Shown here: positions 43,661-55,200 of the stretch, piece after piece
Layout of the letters: every line of letters starts with the position of its first letter
Position numbering within the stretch: position 1 is the stretch's first letter
DNA from: Otis tarda
Lineage: Eukaryota; Chordata; Aves; Otidiformes; Otididae
Reading direction: 5' to 3'
DNA: 64,000 bases
Assembly: GCA_026413225.1 (NCBI GenBank)
Contig: CM048552.1
Coordinates: forward strand, 214,916,553 to 214,980,552
The notes under the pieces: generated by a model
What the model was told of the DNA's origin: nothing
Database searches by the model: none
What the model saw: only the letters and a program-made list of their open reading frames with translations
Translations under genes and position numbers: made by a program

Positions 43661-44485
43661 GGGGGGCTGTGTTGGCTGTACGGGCCCACGTGCGGGGGTG
43701 TGACCAGTCCGCGCTGCGCTGAGCGTCGCGGTGCCGAAGCGGCGTCCCGCCCGGTGCGTCAGAGCCGTATCCGAGCGCGGAGACGCCGTCGGATGGCACT
43801 GGGAGACCATCTCCAGCTGCAGGGGCTGGGCCCAGAGCGATGCAGCGCCTCTGGAGTGGGTTCTTTTCCCGGAGCAAGGAAAAGGAGACGGGAAGGCCCG
43901 TTCATCTGTTTCCCAGGAACGCTGCGGTCAAGATGGCTACGACATAAAATGGGTGATGGAGGGAACTCTGCAGCTAACTGCTTCCCTCCGGGAACGTTTT
44001 ACGTGCAAATAAAGAAGGTGACGCTTCTTTGAGTGTTGCTGGTGAAGTCTCCCTGCGGAGTAACGTTGTGTCCGTAGGGGCAGGGCCACCGTCCACCCTG
44101 ATCATCGTCGCAGCTGATAACGCGGATAACAGAACTTGTCGTGCCCAGAAAGTCTTGAAATCTTTTGAAGCGAAGAGGGCAGGATGGCTATGGCCCCCGG
44201 TAAACGAGGGCGGCAGCAGGAACCTCTGCACGATGGCGGGGGGAGCTTCAGGCAGGATCCTGACGGCACGGCGTGGTTCTCCAGCGGCTGTTCTGAGCTT
44301 GAGCCTCTCCTTTCGCTCTGGGCTTCGAGAGTCACGTCTGTGAAACGCTCGGAAATGGCAGAGATGCCTTCTAATGTTGAGAAGTGGTGGGGAGGTCTAC
44401 TGGGCTGGTCAGGCGCTTGGAGCACAGGGCCTTCTAGGAGAGGCCCAGGGTGCTGAGCTTGTTCTTTGTCTGGCCAAGAGAAGTC

Positions 44486-44590
44486 AGAGAATCACAGAAG
44501 GGTTTGGGTGGGAAGGGACCTTCAAAGCCCACCCAGCCCAACCCCCTGCCAGGAGCAGGGACATCTCCAACCACATCAGGTTGCTCAGAG
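44486..44590 (-). mobile_element. CR1 3' fragment
   Basis: About 105 bp: agaatcacagaagggtttgg to the segment ending ggttgctcagag. Truncated in the 3' UTR. Confidence 0.9.
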
Positions 44591-45123
44591 ATGGACGCAG
44601 TGCTGCTGGAAAAAAAAAAGTCCTGCCTCTCTACCTTGCAGCTCTTCTGAGTGTCGGAGGCACCGGTCCTCAGGCTGGAATACGCTTTGCTGGGAGGGTC
44701 GGGGTGAAACTCTACAGCCTGCGGCGCGACTCGGCGCGTAGAGCAAACAGCAAACTATTTTATCTTGCAGATTGCGGGTGAGACAGCTCCCACCTGTGGC
44801 TTTCTTCCCATGTCTGAAGGAGCTGATGCCTCACAACCCTTTTACCTCCGCCCTGAGCCCTGCGGTATGAGCTTGGCTCCGTGGGAGGACTCCTGCTCTG
44901 TCCCTCCTTCGCAGTTCGCTCTCTGGGACAGCGACCATGTCGCCTTTCGGTGTTCAGACACTCCTTGTCTGAAGCTGGTCCAGGTTTCATCCTCCGGCAG
45001 CTTTCTGAGCAGAGGGGATACAACCCAAACGTGCCCATGACCTTGGCAAGCAGCTTTGGAAGGTGGCCAGAAGGATGCTGATGCTCCCCGCACGAGCTAC
45101 GTGTAGACTGGGAAATCAAACGG

Positions 45124-45733
45124 GCCAACGGCACCCTGGGCTGCATCCCCACAGCGTGGGCAGCAGGGCGAGGGAGGGGATTCTGCCCCTCTGCTCCGCT
45201 CTGGTGAGACCCCCCTGCAGCGCTGCGTCCAGCTCTGGAGCCCCCAACAGCAGAAGGACGTGGAGCTGCTGGAGAGGGTCCAGAGAAGGCCACGCAGATG
45301 CTGAGAGGGCTGGAGCAGCTCTGCTGTGAGGCCAGGCTGAGAGAGCTGGGGCTGTTCAGCCTGGAGAAGAGGAGGCTCCGGGGAGAGCTGAGAGCGGCTC
45401 CCAGTGCCCAAAGGGGGCTGCAGGGAAGGTGGGGAGAGACTCTTCAGCAGGGCCTGCTGGGACAGGACAAGGGGTGACGGTTTCAAAATAGAGGGAGACA
45501 GATTCAGATTGGATATTAGGAAGAAATTTTTTACGCTGAGGGTGGTGGAGCAGTGTCCCAGGTTGCCCAGAGAGGCGATGGATGCCCCATCCCTGGAAAC
45601 ATTCCAGGCCAGGTTGGCCGGGGCTCTGAGCAACCTGATGTGGTTGGAGATGTCCCTGCTCCTGGCAGGGGGGCTGGACTGGGTGGGCTCTGAAGGTCCC
45701 TTCCAACGCAAACCCTTCTATGATTCTGTGATC
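45124..45733 (+). mobile_element. CR1 LINE fragment, 3' end
   Basis: About 610 bp sense copy, 5'-truncated, ending in a cttctatgattctgtg tail. It lies between SPCS2 and RNF169. Confidence 0.92.
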
Positions 45734-46545
45734 AATCTCAGGCACCGTGACTTCCAGCTGGAAAGCACCGACACAACCGTGAGAGCGCACAAACCCCACG
45801 TCTGCTGCTGTTGTGCTCCGCAATTCCTGCAGCAGAAGGTGTGTGCTCACCCATCCCTGCGCACAAAGGGGCCTGTACGAAAAAACTGCGGCACTGTTTG
45901 CACGTTGTGAGGTTTGGCCAGCAAAGAACAGGGCGGAGAGCACTGTGACCGCCCCGTCCCACGGTGAGCACGGCTGGCGACGGAGCTCTGCCGAGGAGCC
46001 ATACGAGGAGGGTTCGTCGGCGAGCACCACCGCTACCGTTAACAAATTAAAGCCAAAACGAGCTCCCCAGCTCGCTCCGCTCTCGCCCGCCGTCCCCGCG
46101 CCCGTCCGTCCCGCAGCCGAGCGCTGGGGAAAATCTGCCTCCCGCCGGGGCAGCGCTGCTGGCGGCAGCTCTGGGCGCAGAGCCCCATCCCGCCGCGGCT
46201 CCGTGCCCGACCAGCCGGACCCCGGCGTGCTCAGCGAGCCGGGCTGGGCACAAACCAGTTACCAAAAACCCAAATCCATCCTGGGCCTGGCACAAGCTGC
46301 GTCAGCGCAACTGGAGGGGTTGGGAAGCGATGGGGGACGCTCACTCCTCCCTGGCTGCTTCCCACGTGAAAAATATGTCATTATACTCACTTTTTTTTTT
46401 TTTTTTTTCCCTGCAAAACATTAATCAACCTCCTCATTCAGCTCGGGGCAACGCACCCCGTTCGGGACGGGAGGCAGCGGGACCCCGCTTGTTTCCGCGC
46501 GCAGCAGCTTCAGCAGAAACGAGGAGTTCACCGTCAGAACCTGGT

Positions 46546-49500
46546 TTTATTCTGGTTTAACCTCGGCCTTTGTCCTGCGGTTAAGTCCACTTTGCTGTTA
46601 AAACGTACACGCTCTTTGCACACAGTTGGCGTTATTTCTGGTTTGTGACAATTTCTTTTTTTTTTTTTTTTTTACAAGCAGGATTTACTCTGTTCCAAAT
46701 CACAGAAGCCACGGCACGACAGACGCCCGCGTGTCATTTCCCCCACACGTGTTACACATGCAAGTCAGGAGGCCTCCAGTAACTTCCATCGCTTTTGGAA
46801 ACATCCGGAGTTTTACCGCCCCGGCGCTCCGCCGGCGAGCTGGGAACACGAAAGCACGACGATTTAAAGCGTTATCGGAGAAAAAAAAAAAAAAAAAAAG
46901 GTGTAGCAACATCGAGATTTGAACAGTTTGACAGTGAACAGCAAGGAACCAGGCGTTCGCAACCCCCTTCGTAACCAGCTGAAGGTTTTTCCGTTTGCAT
47001 AGTGAAGAGCGAGCTCCGGGGCCGACGCTTCGCGGCGTTTCGCGGGCACGGGGAGGAGAAAGGTTCGTGTCCGACGCGTGCGACACGTGGGGGTGATCTC
47101 GGCTCCCGCGCCGTACGTCAAACCCGCGTCACGTCCCGGTTCCACCCGGCTGCCGTCCACGGGGACGTCCCACGGGTCTCCGTCGCGGTGCCACGCGAGA
47201 CCGTTGCGTCCACCGGCCTCGGAGCACCGCGAAAGGCTCGTTTTTCAAAGCAGTGGTAGTTTTTAAGGCTTCAACCTCCCCCTTTTGCTGAGAAAATACA
47301 AAGCAGCGCTTGTTCAAGCTACGCCTCATGACTACCGTGCACCGCAGGTACAACAGCATCTGAAGAAAAATACTGACAATAGAGAACAACATTATACAAT
47401 CATCTGCTTTTGGCACTTTTTCCTTCATTTATGTGATCTCGCTGACTCCGAACACGGACCTTTCCGTACGGCTTTTACCAGGCAGAGGGCTCCGGAGGGT
47501 CAGAAAGCGACTTTCCGCAGTCGGTGGCATCTTTGGCAGACACGCTCCTTCTGTCGTCAAACCAACGCCAGCCCCTCCGGCGCTACCGGCAGTGCGTTTC
47601 TTGATCTGTTTTTTTTTTTTTTCCTCCTCAACAGAAGACAGCTTCACATTTTGGGAGGATGCTCGCACTCCCGCACACCACCCCGCCGCCGGCAAGGGCT
47701 GCCTTCATCCCGGAGAGGTGGCTGCAGAAGGAAGGAGGGTTAGCAATGACTTTCGTGGAAGCGTAAATAAATACTTGGTTCCGTCTGGGAGCCTCCGCGG
47801 ATCTCCTGCTGCACCCACCGCTCGGCAAGAGGTATTTCACTGCTCCGCTGGCAATTTTTGTGGCAAAGGTAGCGCCATACCTGACCCCTCAAAGGGCGGA
47901 GGCTGGGAATTTCTGCTCTGGTAAGTGTAATTATATACAATTATTGTTATTTTTTTGTGCAAGCTTACACAAACGTACAGAGTGTTAAATTAATAAAACA
48001 TTCATCCTAGCTTCACGCCGCCTCAAGTCTCGAACCCGACACCGCTTCGGGTGGATCGCAGCTGAGGGATTTCAGGCGCGCCCTCGCTAGCTGAGGAAGA
48101 AGGCGAGGAGGTCGAGGCAAGCCGGCTGGAAAACGAGCCAGGTTTTCCCCAGATGGAGAAGCGAAGGTAGAAACGCAACCGGCAGCTTCATCAGGCTAAA
48201 AACCCGTGGGCGCGCAACCTCCGTCTCCTCCGACGCGGCCGCAACGGACCCTGCGCCATGCTCGGGGCGCTGCCGGGACGTGGGTTCTCCGCGTTGAAGC
48301 GGGGAGCTGGCTGCTTGGTGAAGGCGAAGTTTGGGAAGCCGGGGGTGCGAGGGGTCCCCGTAAGCTTTTTTGCAGCTGGGGACAAGCTCCAGCTCAGGCA
48401 GCGCCTCCCGCGCTTCTGCCCAGTTCAGATTCAGAAAGAGGAAATTAACACACAAAACCCGAAATATTTAGGTAATCTTTTAAAAAGAAGGTATTTAAGA
48501 CACTGGCCTGGTGCGCTGGACTGGGAAATCTCCTTTAAGAGGGGAAAGAAGGATACATTCAACGTAAATCTGTTTTTTTTTGTGGTGTAGGCTTGCTCAG
48601 AGGGAGCCCAGCAGCCTTGCCCGGATGAAACCCACACGGACGCCGCGAGAAAGAAGGAAACCGTTCAGGGAAGTTTGAGCCAGGCTCAGGGGACTGACCA
48701 CGGGGAGGTGGGAGGGAGAAGGGGGCTGTAAAAATAATTATAAATCTAGATGTGCTTGAGAAGCGCATGCTTTAGCTCCAAATGTTGGGAAAAAATGGCA
48801 GGAATTCCAGCTAAAAGCTGTATTTCCCTTCTCTCCGTTGCTCTTCTCGGTCCGGTCAAGGCTCTAATTACGGAATTTCCTTCCAATTGACAGGAGCGGG
48901 ATTCGGTTTGGGTCAAAAGCGCCCATTTCCATCAGCACCCAACGAGGCTGCGGTGCACGAGAGGGCACGGAAAAGCGTCGCGCACGAGCCGGAGCGCGGG
49001 CGGGCAGAGCAGGCGCTGGGTACGGCTTCAAACATCCAGTAGTTTGTGTGTGAGGGAGATAGAGAGATCGAGATATATATTATGGAATCATTGCTATAAG
49101 ATTTCTCAAAATGAAAGTGTCAATCTGTTGAAATATAGTATTTAAAATATATAAATTTTATCCATTAAAATATAAGATTTCTTTTTTTTTTTTTTTTTTT
49201 TTAAAAAAAAATCCAGTTCGATTAGGAAAAAAGCGCCAGGGTCCTTGCAGTTACGCAAGCCTGCCAGGAGAGAAAAAGAAAACCAGTTCCCATAATTTTT
49301 TTTTAACCATTTAGGAATTAAACCATTTTTTGGGGGTCCCCAGTGAATACTCTGCAAGGCAGCTTTCCTATCACGTTGAGCTGACGGTTTTTGAGCCCAA
49401 TTATTGGAAATAACGGAATTATCCAGGCAGATCCAGGCTGCCGTGCCAGATTTCACGCCTTTAAGTGGAAATTTTTAGCGCATCGCTCACCTGAGCTCGC

Positions 49501-51051
49501 GTAGTGGTTTGAAGCTGAAGCCGGCTGGCTCGGGGCAGGGGCAGGGCGGGCCGGCATCGCCCTGAGGGCTGGGCTCCCGTCCCAGCTCTACCACCAACCC
49601 AACCCAACGGGTGACTGGGAGAGGACGGCGATGCGTCAGGTACCTCGGGATGCCTCCTCGGGCCGCTCTTGGACGTGCAAGGACAGGTTTTAGGTGCGCT
49701 GAGATCTCTTAACTGAGCAAGAACCTGCGGAGTACGTGTCAGCAGGGAGAACGTCCTTCCTGAAATCATCCGGCCAGCATTTCCCTTTCCAGATCTCAAC
49801 ACCAGTGGGAAGAATCTGGAATCCTCTTGGCAAGGACTGGGAGAAGGCTGCTGGGTCACAGCGCCCAGAGCACGGCTCCCAGCTGCTCCACCCCAGCTCC
49901 CTGCTGTGTCACCAACGTGAATGTACAAGTCCTACGAGGCTTTTCAGTAAAATCCTTATTTTAGGTCTTCACTGCACTTGGAGCTGGGGCTGTTCAGCCT
50001 GGAGAAGAGGAGGCTCCAGGGAGAGCTGAGAGCGGCTCCCAGTGCCCAAAGGGGGCTGCAGGAAAGGTGGGGAGAGACTCTTCAGCAGGGCCTGCTGGGA
50101 CAGGACGAGGGGTCATGGTTTCAAAATAGAGGGAGGCAGATTCAGACTGGATATAAGGAAAAAATTTTTTACCCTGAGGCGGGTGGGACGCTGTCCCAGG
50201 TTGCCCAGAGAGGCGGTGGATGCCCCATCCCTGGAAACATTCCAGGCCAGGTTGGCCGGGGCTCTGAGCAACCTGATGTGGTTGGAGATGTCCCTGCTCC
50301 TGGCAGGGGGGTTGGGCTGGGTGGGCTTTGAAGGTCCCTTCCAACCCAAACTATTCTATGATTCTATGATTCTATTCGGCTTTCCACTCAAAGTAAGTAA
50401 CCTGCAATGCGTGCTGCCGGTGCGGACAGCGAGGTACGTTCATTTCTAAGTACTGTGGGGGGCTCTGTTTGGGATTTCCTAGCAGAAACACGGATCAGCC
50501 TCTCTCCCCAAGCGCCCCCATCTCAGGTCACTCCAACACGCGTACACCGCTCACAGCCTGGCCACCACAGCCAGCTGCAGCGGACGGGAGAAAACGGGGC
50601 AGGCAGCGAGGAGAAGACTCTTTCTAGGATAGAAAAAGCCTACTTTCCTCAAGTAGAGCTCTGTTTGCTCTTGGCATATGGAAGCAGCAAGGCAGGGAAA
50701 GGACGAGGTCCTTATCCCGCGCCCCACATGCTGCTCATGCAACCCTCCCAGCTGGGGAACCCAAACGTCACCAACTGCGTGCAGAGGCGTTGCAGTGTAT
50801 TCACGAGGACGCCGGACACGTCCTTCGGACCAACCGACCAGAAAGGCTGGAGAATTTTTGTTCTCATTCTCTCTCTTTTTTTTGTTAATCTGAAAGGACT
50901 CTGGCTTCTCTCTGAACTGGACCTACAAATGTCTTACCACCAAAACGAAAAAACAATTGTTGTGGGTGGAAGTATGACAAAAAATAGGTTTCCTATAAGA
51001 TAATCTGATAAACCTCAGCGTCCTCTAGAAAGGCAACATCGTCCCCCAGTG
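46546..51051 (-). other. RNF169: Presumed RNF169 3' UTR and downstream region
   Basis: Follows the RNF169 stop. A - strand AATAAA at 46546-46551 is a candidate end; a UTR of about 4.5 kb would suit a gene known to have a long 3' UTR. Includes a CR1 copy (49979-50375), several T tracts and nothing else recognised. Assignment is inference. Confidence 0.35.
49979..50375 (+). mobile_element. CR1 LINE fragment, 3' end
   Basis: About 400 bp with a well preserved tail of three ATTCTATG-like units, suggesting a fairly young insertion. Just downstream of the RNF169 stop, antisense to that gene. Confidence 0.92.
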
Positions 51052-52263
51052 CTACTTAGCCCCCAGCGTGCTCTTTGACCGCAGCAGATACCGATCGACT
51101 CTGACTTTCCGCCTATCCACTGTCCGATTCTCGCTGTCGAAAATCCGCTGCAGATGCAGGGCCAACCTCCTGTCCTCCTCCTCTTGCTGGAGCTTCTGCT
51201 CCATCTCGCGTACCAAGCGATCCTCCGGAGGCAGCCCCACCTCCCCTGCCGCGTGCCTCAGTCTTTTGACAGAGCCGTTGTGCTCCAAGTGCTTGGTTTT
51301 GCAGCGTCTCTTCCGGCCCCGTCTCAGCGACGGGGGCTGTTCCCCGATGATGTTCTCCACGGAATTGCAGGTGCTGTTCTGCACGTTGATCAATTCGCTG
51401 TTGTTCAGGTATTTCAACTGCTTTTTTCCCGACGGCTTGACGGGGATTCCCAGTGCGCTGTTGTCAGGCAGCGACGCGCTGACGCCCATGAGTCTTCTGC
51501 TCAGCATTTTCGGGCCGAGACCAAGACAGGATTTGTCCATGAAGGCGTTCACTTTTAGGTCAGGGACTTCGGACACTCGCGCGTTCAGGGAGGTTACATT
51601 TGATCTCGCATCTGCTTCAGCAGCGCTGTCACCTGCTGTTACGGCCTGTGAATCTCTATTCTTCTCACTCCCTCTTCCCGGCTTCGTTTCGCTGATGGAA
51701 GGAAGGAAATCCAGCTCGGGGCGAGCGTCTCCTGTTGTGTCTGGTGGAAGGCGATCATCCTGCGCTTGTGGCTGCTCTTTAGTGCAACTGCTGGAGTTGG
51801 TGATGTCCGGAACGACAACGTCTTCCCCAGGCTCCGAAGCCAAGGACGTAAGGGTCGCTTTAGAGAGAGTCTTTTTCATCTGGCGCTCCTGAAATATCTG
51901 CTCCCATTTTTTCAGTATCCTAGGACTGGCCTCGTAGGTGGTGGGCTTCTGCAGGCTCCGGTTCAGGTTTCTCGGGGTGGACTTGATAATGAGAGGGCTC
52001 AGGACCCTGCCGTCAGGAAGCCTCTTCGGAGGAGTGCACGGGGAGCAGACGATGGGCTTGAAGTGGTTGAGCTCTTCCGAGATGCTGTCGTTGCTCTCGG
52101 GGCTGATGGATCGTTCCGGCTTGTGCAGGGCCGAGAGGGATGAAACGGGGTTGAGAACCAGGCGTTTCTCTGCCGTCAGGTCTGGGGCGGAGAGGCAGCG
52201 GTTGTTTTGGGTGGACGACAAAACTCCAACCAGTGGTGTCGACGTGCTGGTGACGGGTGGCAC
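51052..52263 (-). CDS. RNF169: RNF169 exon 6 (terminal coding exon)
   Basis: 403 codons plus TAG, from [17 protein letters not shown] to [11 protein letters not shown]. Contains the Ser/Pro-rich region with [19 protein letters not shown], a basic [16 protein letters not shown] stretch, the MIU helix and the LR motif. Acceptor cttgcag. Confidence 0.96.
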   Translation of the reverse strand: MPPVTSTSTPLVGVLSSTQNNRCLSAPDLTAEKRLVLNPVSSLSALHKPERSISPESNDSISEELNHFKPIVCSPCTPPKRLPDGRVLSPLIIKSTPRNLNRSLQKPTTYEASPRILKKWEQIFQERQMKKTLSKATLTSLASEPGEDVVVPDITNSSSCTKEQPQAQDDRLPPDTTGDARPELDFLPSISETKPGRGSEKNRDSQAVTAGDSAAEADARSNVTSLNARVSEVPDLKVNAFMDKSCLGLGPKMLSRRLMGVSASLPDNSALGIPVKPSGKKQLKYLNNSELINVQNSTCNSVENIIGEQPPSLRRGRKRRCKTKHLEHNGSVKRLRHAAGEVGLPPEDRLVREMEQKLQQEEEDRRLALHLQRIFDSENRTVDRRKVRVDRYLLRSKSTLGAK

Positions 52264-55200
52264 CTGCAAGGCAAGGCACCACAGCTCAAAAAGACTGGCA
52301 TCGAGAAGAACACGAAGAAGCATGCAGGAGGAGAACAGCAGAACGGGAGGCTACCACGCTCAGCTCCTGCAGCAGAGCAGCTGAAGAGCTCTCTGGAACA
52401 GCCCGACGCTGCCTGAGACAGCCTCTAGCAGAGCTTAAGAGCAACATTTCTCATCATCTCCAAGCTGACGTCATCCCCTAATGCTGTTACATTTCGAATG
52501 CGACAGAATCCAGCCACAAATAAATCAGAAATAAAAGCTGCACCTACACAATTGCAAATTGTTCTTCTCTAAGATGAAATTATTTTATGCAGCAGCTGCT
52601 TTGAGACACTGACAGCCTTTGCCTGCTTGGCCTGAGAGTTGGCAGTGCTGGGTTAACAGTTGGGCTTGATGACCTTAAAGGTCTTCTCCAACCTAGCGTA
52701 TTTTGGGGTCAAAACAAATTTGTGGAGCACTCTGGTAGTGCAAGTCTTATCGGCCAGGTCCATAAACCATCTACTAAAAAAAAAAAAAAAAACGTCCTGA
52801 GGAGGCAGGTCAGTTATCAAGCCTTGCTTTGATCTCAGTCCAGCTTAGATGGGAACTGGACCAGGTTTTTAAAAACAAGAGTCTCTGAGCATGGTTCATG
52901 CCCGTAACATCAGAGATGTCAAGCTAGGTGATCACTGGGGTCAACCTACTGTGCCCAGTGGGAATGTCACCATTTCCCAAGGAATATGCACCAACCAAGC
53001 TGACCTTCCAAAGGACTGCAGAGGCTTTTGTTCCTCATGGGATCTCTGGAACTGAACCTTCCCCTTCTCCATCTGGGATGAAACCCAGCCCAAGAAGGAC
53101 GGGTGTCAGCAGAAGCGGGTGGAACGTCCTAGCGAGTGGCTCTGGCGGAGCAGCGCTGGAGCTGTTCCGGGCTGAGAACTCACAGCTCTCGTGATTTAAG
53201 CCGCTGCTGCCAGCCAGCAGGATCCCACGGGCCAGAGGCACGTCCTAACATCAGGACAGCAAGGAGTTTTGCTCTGTTTAAAAAGCTTTGGAAAGAACAG
53301 GAGAGAAAGGAGGAGGAAGAGAGGGCTTTGTTCCTCAGCTTCTAAAAGGTTTTTCTTTAACTGGCTGGGGATTCAGCCTTGAAAAGAAAATTAATTACAA
53401 AACAAAGGTATGACGAGTGCCCTTCCAACTTCCAATTATTCTCCAACGCTAACAAACAACTCCGTAAGCTGTTTGCTTTTCTGGTCTGTAATTTCTAACC
53501 TGGCAGGTTTTTATTGTGAGCTGCGAGGAAGCGATTGGCCCCACGGTGATAACACAGCACCAGCAGCGCCACAAACACACGGTTTTCTATCTCCAGATTA
53601 CCGGCGCTGCGTAACCTCAGATAAGAACGTTTATACACAGAAACCCCACGTTTCCAGACGCAGCCGGTACCTTTGTTTTGTTGGCTGGGGCTGATCTCTG
53701 CCTGCTCTTTGATCTCTCCTGAACGGTGTCATTGCAGCTCCGGCTCCGTTCCACCTTGGCGGTTAGGTTCCTGGAGAGCGGATGGGTGAAAAGAGGAGAT
53801 TGTTCATGACCTGAGGAACAACCAGCCCGACAGGCCTGGCAGCAGCTACCTGCGGGGGAGGCAGCAGCCTTGGCAGCGCTTGGCTGTATGAGATGCCTGC
53901 TACGCCCTCGGGGTAAAGGGATCCAGGAATCTCGGATCTGCCGAAGAGCCCTGGTCTGTGTTCAAGGGCTAAACACACTGACACCTCCTCCTGTGGCTTC
54001 TAACTAACTGAGGTCAGAGCTAACGATGATGCGATGGAAATCTCTATACTTCTCAGCCGCTTCCACTGCCTCGTGCAACAGCTTTCACAGATAACCTGTT
54101 TGGGGCTGACGCTATCTCTTAATATCTGTGAGAGGGATCCAGCACCCTTGAGTTCATGACACAGAATTTTGTATTTTTTCTGGAGCCCCCAACGTCAGAA
54201 GGACGTGGAGCTGCTGGAGAGGGTCCAGAGGAGGCCACGCAGATGCTGAGAGGGCTGGAGCAGCTCTGCTGTGAGGCCAGGCTTAGAGAGCTGGGGCTGT
54301 TCAGCCTGGAGAAGAGGAGGCTCCGGGGAGAGCTGAGAGCGGCTCCCAGTGCCCAAAGGGGGCTGCAGGAAAGGTGGGGAGAGACTCTTCAGCAGGGCCT
54401 GCTGGGACAGGACGAGGGGTGATGGTTTCAAAATAGAAGAGGGAAGATTTAGATTGGATATTAGGAAGAAATTATTTACAGTGAGGGTGGTGGAGCAGTG
54501 TCCCAGGTTGCCCAGAGAGGCGGTGGATGCCCCATCCCTGGAAACATTCCAGGCCAGGTTGGCCGGGGCTGTGAGCAACCTGATGTGGTTGGAGATGTCC
54601 CTGCTCCTGGCAGGGGGGCTGGAACTGGGTGGCCTTGAACGCTCCCTTCCAACCCAAACCATTCTATGATTCTTAATGATTTCTATCACTTGAATCTACA
54701 GGCAATTATTTTTCTGCTTTGTGGGATTTTACACCAGGATTTTACACCAGGTAGGAGGTAATCAGACAGATACTGTATTCTACCAATTAGTCTGTTGTAA
54801 AACTAAAAAGAAATTATTACTTCTTCTGTAAAACTAAAAAGAAATTATTACTTCTTTTGGATTGGAACAATCCTTTTAATTAAATTTAAACCATCTCAGG
54901 TATGTTTAGAATAACAGTCAAAAAACCGTGCGATTTACATCTCTAATGAACATTAATCAGCTTGAATCAAATCTCAGCATCTTACCCTGAAAGGAAAGCA
55001 AAGGAGTAGGCACTGGTCTTGGAAACAAAAGCTGATCGATGCGTTTGCTTGCCCTGGAACGGTTCTTCATTCTCTGAATCCGAGAGACGTTCAGGAAACT
55101 GAAGTCAATCAAGGAAGAGTTAGCTGACATGTACAACAAAAAGAATCACTTGGAAAATAAAGCTCTTCCTTGCAAAGATATTAAAGATTCCAAAAACTCC

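Larger units (their letters stand above)
43661..46545. other. SPCS2-RNF169 spacer, left part
   Basis: Holds two CR1 copies and no recognisable gene. In mammals XRRA1 lies between SPCS2 and RNF169, but I found no leucine-rich-repeat exon here. An AATAAA at about 44008 on the + strand could end an unannotated divergent transcript. Confidence 0.5.

Noticed and set aside
43920-44035. Possible XRRA1 first exon on the + strand (KMGDGGNSAANCFPPGTF)
   Set aside because: Only a few residues resemble the remembered human N-terminus, the following donor is poor and no later XRRA1 exon is present; probably chance.
48258-48590. 110-codon + strand open frame (MLGALPGRGFSALKRG...)
   Set aside because: No recognisable domain, ends in a poly-T derived Phe run, and lies in the presumed RNF169 3' UTR on the opposite strand.
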